Shown here: in pieces, positions 1-10,811 of the stretch | Layout of the letters: every line of letters starts with the position of its first letter | Position numbering within the stretch: the stretch's first letter is position 1 | Origin: Riptortus pedestris | Taxonomy: Eukaryota; Arthropoda; Insecta; Hemiptera; Alydidae | NCBI GenBank assembly: GCA_019009955.1 | Contig: CM032228.1 | Coordinates: forward strand, 251,302,501-251,366,500 | Length of the DNA: 64,000 bases | Direction of reading: 5' to 3' | Position numbers and translations under genes: made by a program | The notes under the pieces: model-generated | Told to the model about the DNA's origin: nothing | What the model saw: the letters and a program-made list of their open reading frames with translations, nothing else | Database searches by the model: none

Positions 1-59
1 CAGTGAATAAGTGGTTAAGTCCCCCTTACTCACTGGTCGACTTAACCACTTATTCACTG
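1..59. repeat. Perfect 21-bp inverted repeat at the window edge
   Basis: Positions 1-21 and 39-59 are exact reverse complements, with a 17-nt loop. It lies in the WDR83 intron next to exon 5. It may be the edge of a hAT-type or foldback element (it starts CAGTG) that is cut by the window. Confidence 0.6.
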
Positions 60-96
60 GGGTTACAGAATGATTTGAAGAACAATTGATACTTAC

Positions 97-202
97 TCAT
101 TAAGCAGTTCTCCTGTGCTTTTATCAAACAACCACACCTTGTTTGAAGTGCCAACAACATAACATTGCCCATCCTGAGTTATATTCATGCTTATAACTGG
201 TT
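97..202 (-). CDS. WDR83: WDR83 exon 5
   Basis: Encodes EPVISMNITQDGQCYVV through LFDKSTGELLNE (residues 180-214). Acceptor TTGAATTTCAG, donor GTAAGT. The gene continues left of the window. Confidence 0.92.
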
Positions 203-868
203 CTGAAATTCAAGGGAAGACAAATTAATTTCATGTGCAAAATAATAACACTCCAATCATTGACTAATTGGTTAGTTAAAATAAATAAATTGATTATTAA
301 AAAGTCTGTCACGCAGGGGCTATGTAAATTAAGCAGATTTCCCATGTGCTAGACACACTAGTGATTTCATCTCAGCACATATTCTGACAAAAGCAAAATT
401 CTGGCAGAATTACTCGCTAAATATTAGTTTACGAAAAGTTACGAAAAAATGTATAGAGCAACTTTATTATTATTATTTATTAATGTCAACTTTGTGCTAC
501 TCTGGCTAATTGGGATGGGTTATTTACAGGTTACCACTCTCTTCTAGCCAGGGTGGGACTAAGGGTTTTACTTAATGAGTTTGTCGCTAAATAAATTCCT
601 ATTACCCAGACGGGAATCAAACTCGCTACTCTAGGTTTACCATGTGAGATTAAGGCCAATGCTTTAACTAACATGGCTAACCTGAGCCCCTGCACAGAGA
701 AATAATTGGAGAGCATCAATATTTTAACAAGATTGGTTCTATACCATTTTTTGATCCCACTCATAATAAAAGAGATATTTTGAATTTTCAAATTCTTCCC
801 CCTCTAAACCCTCCTGATTCCTGGTGCGATTCCAGGCAATAATAAATATGACCTTTATTATATATATA

Positions 869-929
<61 letters not shown>

Positions 930-3546
930 TAGCTAAGGTACCCGGCTTCGCCCGGGAATTCATTTGAGGCTGAATGAAAATGGTATATTTTTGGCAAGGC
1001 TTTACTTTACACAATATTTTTTTAGCAGATTTCCCCTAAGGGAAATCAGCTATTGAGGTTGTACTCATGACGGAATTTTCGAGATTTTTCTTCAAATGTC
1101 CATCAATCCTACCTAGTAGATGATGAAAATGAGGTCCGTTCAAAAATGTATATATATATATATATATATTTGTCTGTTACCGCTCTAGCGGTCGCAATTT
1201 TTGTTTTATCGTTACCAAACTCGATATTTAGTTGTTTTATGTAAAAAGAAAGATCAAGTTCGTTAACGGCTGAAATCGGACCAGTGGGAGGGGGGGTTTA
1301 GAGGGGAGGATTTTCGAAAATTCGAAATATCTCCGTTACTATACGTCCAATCGAAAAAGATTACAGAATCAATCTTATTGCAAACTAAATTTACTATAAA
1401 TATTGTTCTATACATTTATGCTGTATCTTGAATATTAACTGAGATATTTGCATTTGTATTCTGCGTGTGCTCGGCAGCAGTCTTATGTTCGGACTTTCGG
1501 CCGTGAGCTCTGGCGGCCGTTTTCGTAACTATTCAGCCCTCGTGAATAGGTTTAGAGTTTTCTTACTACTACAGTTGTTATTAGGCAGATTTCTCTATTG
1601 TAAAACTTCACGTGGGAAATCTGCTTAGTTTACGCAGCCCCTGCTTGACGGACTTTTTTATTTCCCTGTCCCAGTGTTTAGAATTTAAACCCGTCGTTAC
1701 TGTGGATTTGTTAATAATAAAATTATTTGTTATTTAAGACTTCACTGTCCTCAATATTTTTATATTTCCCGTCCTCTTTGTATGTAGTTTTTTTTATAAC
1801 ATAATGGACCATATAATTCATAATCCTAGAAAGTATTCTATCTTCCAAACCACGTATGAATAAGTTCCTTTCCCTTCATGCAGTACAATGTCCAATGGTG
1901 ACAGCTGTTTTAGCCACTATTAAAATACTCTTTCATAAGTCTCGATTGTAAACTGTGTATTCATATTGGTTTTCAGTAAAGTATATCATAATACATTAAA
2001 GGAACAGAGTTAATAAATACCAGAAATACCTGGGTGCACCTCCCTAGCGTTTATTCTTGTAAATTATTTATTTATGATAATTAAAGAAATTCACATTCCT
2101 GAGAATAATAATACATTGCTATAAGCATCAATTAACATGTAAACATAGACCAATATGAGGTCGGAAGGGTAGCGGGAGAACTGATAGGACAAAGGAAGTA
2201 GCTCGACACCTTCATAGCCTCAGTGCTGCCAAACTGCAATGCATTTTGGATAGCTATCCTCTAATACATTCAAATATATTAAAAAATCATATTACATTAT
2301 CTTCACAATTCTAAATCCGTTTCAAATATTTTTCACGTTTTAATTAAATAATGTGTTAAATACACTTAGAGAAGGGGGGGGCAGTATACCTTATTTGGTG
2401 CAAACTGTTACTGGCGTTAAAAAATAACATAGTTTAGGGGATGGGCAGGAGTGGGGGTTATAAGGGAAGCCAGAAATTAAAAATAGCGATAGTTCGTTTC
2501 CTATTGATTTTTCGGCAAATATGAACAGAACAAAAGTTATTTATTTTGTTATTTAGAGTAACTTTTGTTATATACACTTTTTTTGTATACCGAATTATAA
2601 ACGAGATATACGCTAAAACCTATAGCGGAGTGTACAATTTTATTTGTCACAAAAGACCCAACCGAAATAAATAAAACTTGGTATGTGTATTAGCACTAAG
2701 GCTTTCATTATAATAAGCCATACCAACATTTCTAGGGATGGGCAGGAGTGGGGGTTGTAGGGGAGGCCTGAATTTAAAAATAGCAGTATTTCCTTTTCTA
2801 TTCGTTTTTCGGCAAATATGAACATAACAAAAGTTGTTTATTTTGTTATTTAGAATAACTTTTGTTATATTCATTTTTGTCTTTTAACAAAGTATAAACG
2901 AGATATACACTATAAACTAAAGCGGGAGTCAACAATTTCATTGGGGGCTAACGATTAAACTGAACTTAAAAAAACTTGGTATGACAATTAGCTTTAATTC
3001 TTCCATGATTATAAGCTAAATTAAAAGTTTTAGGGTAGAACGGGAGTGGGGGTTATAAGGGAGGCCTGAAATAAAAATTCCCGATATTTCATTGTCTATT
3101 TGTTTTTCGGCAAATATGAACATAACAAAAGTTGTTCATTTTGTTATTTAGATTAACTTTTGTTTTATACATTTCTCCAGGAACAATGTGTGGAGCAAGT
3201 AATTTGAGTAGAAATATTGATATGCTCAACAATTTATTCCAATTTGAAATATGAGGTATCTCGCCAGGAAAAATTAATTCAAATCTAGTTTAATATTTTG
3301 TCCTTAATAACTGAAATCTCTGCATAATGCACAGGAGACAGGAAATATGACAATTTGGAGGACAGTGAAGACTTACATAAAAAATTAATTTTATTATTAA
3401 CAAATGCCAACAACGGGTATAAATCCAATACACTGGATCGGGTAAATGTCAAAATAATGCTCAAAGTAAAGCCTTGCCAAAAAAATACAATCACCATCCA
3501 GCCTCAAATGAATTCCCGGGCGATGCCGGGTATCTGAGCTAGTATG

Positions 3547-3616
<70 letters not shown>

Positions 3617-4830
3617 GGAACGAACCTCATTTTCGACATCTCCTGGGTAGTATTGATGGGCATTTGAGGAAATGTTTTGAAAACCCTGTCATGAGTACAA
3701 CCTCAAAATCTAATTAAACTGAGGAGTTAAAGATCATCACCAAGATGCTGCAGAAACTTAGTGGATTATCCATGAGCTGGAATATGACACGTCGATGACT
3801 ATATCTCACCATCTATTTTCTATTTCGTCCATTGTAAGAAACCTATATAAATAGGTTTCTATTAATGTTGGCTGGGGAAGAGATGTTTTGTGACTGAAGT
3901 ACTTAAAGTAAAAATTAGTTGGGTAGAGGTAGCGGTTTACAAAATAATGAAACCAAAAAATTCAAATAACTCAAATATAAAACAATAGTTGTAGAGAATT
4001 CCAACAAAATTGGATAAACAATTTTTGATCCGACTCATAGTAACAAAGATATTTCGAATTTCAATTATTCCGCCTCTAACTCCCTCCCTCAACACTGGTT
4101 CCAACAATTATCTAATATAATCTTAGGCCTTTCATGAAACAATTAAATCGTAGTGTTGATATAATAAAAAAGTCCGTCACGCAGGGGCTGCGTAAACTAA
4201 GCAGATTTTCCCTGTGAAGTTTTACAATAGAGAAATCTGCATACTGGTAACACAATACCATCGTGATTAGATAATGAGAAATCTTTCAGTTAATTAAAAT
4301 AAATACCCAACTGAAACGGCTTCTGAATTGTAAGAATAATTTATATTTTAATAACTCAAATTTTAGTAGTCCAAGAACTAATGAAGGGGGGGGGGTGGAT
4401 GAACAGAACGTATTTGCATAAATCTCACAAAGTAACGAAGGTAAGGTAAGGATAAAAACGCCAGGTTAGAAGAAGCTCCGCCTGAGCCAAGAAATGACGA
4501 ATATGGCCGACATAATCCGAACTATACCCCACCACAGACTTCATAAAAATGCAAATATCTCGGTTAATATTCAAGATAGAGAATAAATGTATATAACAAT
4601 ATTTATAGTAAATTTAATTTGCAATAAGATTGGTTCTGTACAATTTTTCGATCCGATGCATAATAACGGAGATATTTTGAATTTTCAAAAATCCCCCTCT
4701 CTAAACCCTCCCCCTCCCTCTAGTCTGATTTCAGCCATTAACGAACTTGATCTGTCTTTTTACATAAAACGGTTAAATATCGAGTTTCATAACGATCAAA
4801 CAAAACTTGCGACAGCTAGAGCGTTAACAG

Positions 4831-4886
<56 letters not shown>

Positions 4887-5797
4887 GAACGGACCTCATT
4901 TTCGTCATCTCCTGGGTAGGATCGATGGGCGTTTGAAGACAATTTTTGAAAATCGCGTCATGAATACGACCTCAATAGCTGATTTCCCTTAAGGGAAATC
5001 TGCTAAAAATTAATGTAGTTCAGAACATAAAATCTTAAATGACATCACAAGTATTTGATGTATCTGACACAATGCTATGCATTTATGATTTAAACAAAAA
5101 GTTTCATATTATAACAGCTCACTGTAAATATGAAATTGTAAGAGCGGAAGTTTACTAAGGCTGAAAACAAAAAAGTGTAAATATCTGCAAAAATTCATAG
5201 ATAGAGAGACAAAATGTATATAACGATATTTATAAAAAATTAAATTTGTTCTATAACATTATTTTTGGTATGACTTATAATAACAGGGATATTTCAAATT
5301 TTCGACATTCTCTCCTTCTAAACCATCCCCCTCCCTCCAGATTCGTCCTCCTGGTCTCATTTCAGCTATTAATGAACTTGATCTTCAATTTTAGTTAAAG
5401 CATTTAAAAAACCCCCTTTTTTTTTTTGAGATATTTTTTAAAACTCAATCTAAGAGGATTTTTGGCAATAAAGATTATTTTCCTTACCTCCAATATAATC
5501 TGCTGTAAGAGCCCCAGCTCGGATATCATACCTCCTAATTCTACAATCTAAAGACGCTGTTATGATTTCATTTTGTGTTACCTGGAGAGCGGTAATGCTG
5601 TCTTTAGCATCACGTAACACCTAGAACAGCAATTACTAATAACTATTACAACTTAAAATAAAATTTACTCAATTTCCTGCAATAAATATTTTGTAAAAGT
5701 ATATAAATAAATTTTGAGTATTAATTTTTTATGCCATCCGTGTGACCGAATACTTATCTTTGTATATTGTTGCGGAAATTAAATAGATAAATAATCC

Positions 5798-5833
<36 letters not shown>

Positions 5834-8800
5834 CGTATTTGGAAAGTGTGACGTAGATCAAAGAGACCGACGGAGGGTCAGTCGAAACGATACTAGGCCC
5901 GTCTAGCCCAGCCTGGAATGAACTAGACAATTCCCCTTTGATGTATGCCGACAACCTATATAAAGGAGCTCGGGCCAGCCGTGAGCGGTCAGTTTTATTC
6001 TCTCCTGTCTTGATGTTCACATCAGTGCTACAGTGCGACTTAGTACAGTGCGGTAAAGTGTTTTTTATAAGAAGAACAGTGTTGCGCCGTGACTGTAAGT
6101 AACAGTTTAGTGCCGTGTTTAAGACAGTGCAGTGCCGCGAAGTAAAGGACAGTGCAGTGCCGCGCAGTAGAAGACAGTGCAGTGCCGCGAAGTAAAGGAC
6201 AGTGCAGTGCCGTCTTTCTGTGAATTTCAGTGAATTATTGGACTGTGGCTCATTGAAGAACAGTAACGCTATCAGTGTATACTGTGAGTAGTAATTAAGA
6301 ATAATCACCAAGTTTATTGTGCATTGTGAAATAAATTTTGCAGTGATAAAAACTGTGAAACTTGCGAGTATTTAATTTTGCAATCCAAAAGAACTCTTAT
6401 TAAAAACGTTTATTACTGGTTTTGGTAATAAAAACGTAACAATATATAATTCTACTGTACATGTGTATGTCACTGAACTCCTCCTAAACGGCTGGACCGA
6501 TTTGAATGAATTTTTTTGTATGCATTTGGGTGACACCCAGGATGGTTTAGATTTACAAATTAGCCCGGCAGATGGAGCAGGAGTTGGGGTTGTAAGGGAG
6601 GACTAAAATCAAAAATTGCGATATTTTGTTTCCTATTGGGTTTTCGGCAAATATGCACAGGATAAAAGTTATTTATTTTGTTATATTCACTTTTGTCATA
6701 TAACAAAGTATAAATGAAATATACACTAAAAAATTAAAGTGGGAGCCAACAATTTTATTGGGCACTAACGTTTGAACTTAACAAAACTCGGTATGTAAAT
6801 TAGCATTAATTCTTCCATGATTATAAGCTATATTAAATTTTTTAGGTTCGAATGGGAGTGGGGTTATAAGGGAGGCCTGAATAAAAAAAAATGCGATATT
6901 TCATTTACTATTTGTTTTTAGGCAAACATGCACATAACAAAAGTTGTTTTTTTGTGTTATTAAAAGTAGCTTTTGTTATGAACATAGTATTATTAAATTT
7001 AATATCCCAATCACTTGGAATATCATGCAGGACGTCTGTCGGGCCCGCTAGTAATAAATAAAACTATCAAATCCAATGAAGTATGTAGTTTAATATAATT
7101 TTAACTTTAAACAGTTTTCAGTTAACTATTGTAAATTTGTTTCTACACATAAGATTATGATTTTAGTATTTCAGAGCAATAAAAATGAAAAATAAGATAA
7201 ATAATGAAACTATTAATTATTGCCCACATTAATTAGTAAAATACCTAGTAAATCTATCTTTCAAGAGAGGATTCAACTGATGTAAATAAAAATTTTAGAA
7301 AAGTTCAACAGTTCTGAGGCTGAGAACTTACCAGGTTCATAGGTTTATTCAAAGTTGTTCTCACTGGTAACTTTTTTATAATTGACCACTTGATCTCTGG
7401 CAGGTCTTAGCTCTTCTCGGGCTGTTGAGCCAAAGCTTTACTTATTTATTGGTCTGTTATTATTGGAAAAGAATTCTTACTGTTAGGTGGTATTAATGAT
7501 GAAAAATACAGCCCATGATTTGATTTATATCGTCATAATGTTTTGAATGTGGGAATCAATTGGAATTTGATTTAAGTTTATTATCTTGCAATAGTATATC
7601 AACTCTTCATAGTTCCGAGAGACCAATAAAGGGAAATTTAAGAAGGGTCATAGTCACGATTACTTCTAATCAACTTGCTTTTATTAAATATATTGGATAA
7701 ATAAGCTGAATTATGATGGTATTTTTTTTTTTTTTTGGCAAGGCTTCAATGTTCACAACTACACTTCCTGTCTGAGCACATTGTTTTCCCCAAAGAAGAA
7801 AGAAGATTTATAGAATAGAAATTGTGGTTTTCAAAAATAAATGAAAATAAGTCCCTAATTAATCCCTTTCCACTGTTTGACACACTGTGAATAATTCAAA
7901 TCATAATGATGACTAGCATTTATTACAAATAAATATCAGCTATAAAGTACATATTTCCTGTCAAAAACCAATCTGAGCTTAGTTATATACATACCATTAT
8001 ATACTTAATAATAAATGTGAGTAGAATGCCAATACAACATTTCACAGGAAATAAGTTTATACAATTAACTGTGTTATCCTCCCAAAAACTTCTGCTCCCG
8101 TGTTATCAATATTGCTTTACTTAAATTATTTATTCAATACATTAAAAAGTTTGAATTTTCTAGTAATTTATATACCTGGTATAAATAAATAACAGTGGTA
8201 CCATAAAAATAATTTAATTTATATTGTAAAAATGAGGTGAAGGAAAGAGATTGTAGCACCCCAACCCCAAATCATATTGAGCTTAAACGCATCTTGTTTT
8301 TTGTTATAATGACAATATCAAGTAATGTTTAATAGTGATAGATAGTGCATAGACATTTCAATAAAGTCAACATATTGGAGGAAATAAGGTAATATATACC
8401 ACAATTCAAGAGTTTCATTACGCACAATGGCACGTTTGCCGAAAAACGAATAGAAAACGAAACAGCACGACTTTACATTTCAGGCTCCCCTCATAACCCC
8501 CACTCCTGCCTGTACCTGGAAATTTTAATATAGCTGTAATCTTGGAGTTAATGCTAATTTACATACCGAGTTTTGTTCAGTTCGGTTCAGTCTTTTGTCC
8601 CCAATAAAATTGTTAACTCCCGCTATAGTTTCTAGCGTATATCTTGTTCATACTTCGTTGTACAACAAAAGTCACTCTAAATAACAAAATAAACACCTTT
8701 TGTTATTTGCATGTTTGCCGAAAACCCAATAGAAAGGGAAATATCGCGATTTTTCATTTCAGGCTTCCCTTATAACCACTACTCCTGTTCGCTCCTAAAA

Positions 8801-10748
8801 ATATTTATATAGCTTACAATCAAAGAAGCACTAATACTAACCCACATATGGAGTTTCGTTATAAATACATACATACAACTTGTCTGTTACTGCTCTAGAG
8901 GTCACAATTTTTGTTTGACCATTACAAAACTTGATATTTAAGGGTTTCATACAAAACTAAACATCAAGAATTTAACAGTAGACTGGGAGAAAATCGAAAA
9001 TTTAAAATACCTCCGCTATAATGACTCAGATAGAAAAATGTTATGGAACTAAACTTGTTAAACATTTATATTCTATAATTGTTGTTCTGTACATTTTTTT
9101 TTTTAAACTCAAATATTAAACAAGTTATTCATACATTCTTCTTTAAATTCTTCACTAAACCTACTCAGTGGAATATTGGTTTAGAAATAGAGAATAAATG
9201 GTGAGATGAAATTGTGTGTCATACCAACATGTGGGTATGACACTTAGTTTACACAGCCCCTTTTTTTTCATAAGCCATTCGAGGAAATAAAGTTGTACTG
9301 AATCCTTTACATTGGGAGTGTTTCAGATATGGTACAAACTTTTGATAATAGCATTCTGCTTATTTTTAATTGTGAATATATCTTTTATCTGCCACTTGGT
9401 TATGCTCTTATCTACGTATAAAATTTCTGCCATCAATCAAAATTAAATGTATGTTTAAACGTCAAAGAATGGTAAGCCAAACAGGTTCTATTTTCTAAAT
9501 TATCATATCGGGGCTCAGGTTAGCCATGTGAGTTAAAGCGTTGACCCTAATCTCACATGGTAAACCTAGAGTGATGAGTTCGATTCCCACCTGGACAAAG
9601 GAAATTATTTAGTGATGAAATTCATTAAATAACATCCTAAGTTCCAGCCTGACTAGAAAAGGGTGGTAACCTGTAGATAACCAAACCCAATTAGCCTTAA
9701 TGACAAAAAAGTGGACATTAATAAATTATCATTATATTTAATATACAATTTTAATCAATTTCATAGGGTTGCAATAATCCTTGTATATAAAATTTATCAT
9801 AGAAACAACACTTATTTTATAAATATTGCATTTAGTATCCTCGTCTTTAATTTTATCTTTTATATGGCTAAATACTTTTTCTGATGCTGTCCCTAATTAT
9901 TTGCCACACATTTTTACAGATTTTCTTAATATTATTTCCAAAATGAGGATTATATTTAAATGATATAAAATTCATATACTCGATATATAGTTTGTGGTTT
10001 TAGACTTCACTTTCTCATCATTTAACCTTCCTATATTTTACCTTTAATTGAAGATTGAATTCCGACACAAATTCATTACATACACTAAAGAAATGTTTAT
10101 TATGAGTAATTACTACATAAACAGATTTAGAATAAATACATTATAATACCTGAATTGGTTGAAAATTAAATGATTTGAGATCCCAAATCATTACTGTATT
10201 ATCATGAGAACCGGAAAATGCCAGGGTTGATTCATCGTTAAATTTAACACAGTTGACTTTGCTAACGTGAACCCTAAGTCTGCGAACTGGCTTTCCAGTT
10301 TCAACTTCCCAATGGATAAGGCTTTTGTCTCCACCTCCGGATAATATATAGCTGAAAATCAAATAAAACTGTATTAATTGTATATTCATATTTTCCCTTC
10401 TATTAAAGAAAGGCACAAGAGATGGGTTTGATAACAATTTTATTGATTCCCTCTGCAGAAAAAGTCCATCACGCAGGGGCTGCGTAAACTAAGCAGATTT
10501 CCCCATGTGAAGTTTTACAACGGCCAAACTAGCTTTTGACGGGAAAGTCACTCTCGTTCATTAGCCACCCAGATTTAATAAAAATGCAAATATCTCGGTT
10601 AATATGAAAGATAGAGAATAAATCTATGTAACAATATTTATAGTAAATTTAATTTTCAACAACATTGACCAAAAGCCTCAATAAATAATCAACCACAACA
10701 TCTATAATAAAAAAACCCGGTTGAAAATATCTATAAAGTGAGTGTATG

Positions 10749-10811
<63 letters not shown>

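Noticed and set aside
739..1014. Minus-strand frame with a run of Ile-Tyr codons
   Set aside because: It is translation of a (TA)n microsatellite and repeat ends; the same applies to similar frames near 3397, 4587, 10702, 36613, 36719, 38843, 44261, 52703, 53221, 54507, 60470 and 60582.
5799..6311. 170-codon minus-strand frame
   Set aside because: It lies antisense within the solo LTR; its repeated peptide mirrors the 25-bp tandem repeat and the GA tract and resembles no protein family.
9520..9600. tRNA gene
   Set aside because: The B-box-like region is clear, but no cloverleaf with an anticodon arm and acceptor stem forms, and the unit recurs with a common body, so it is a SINE head.
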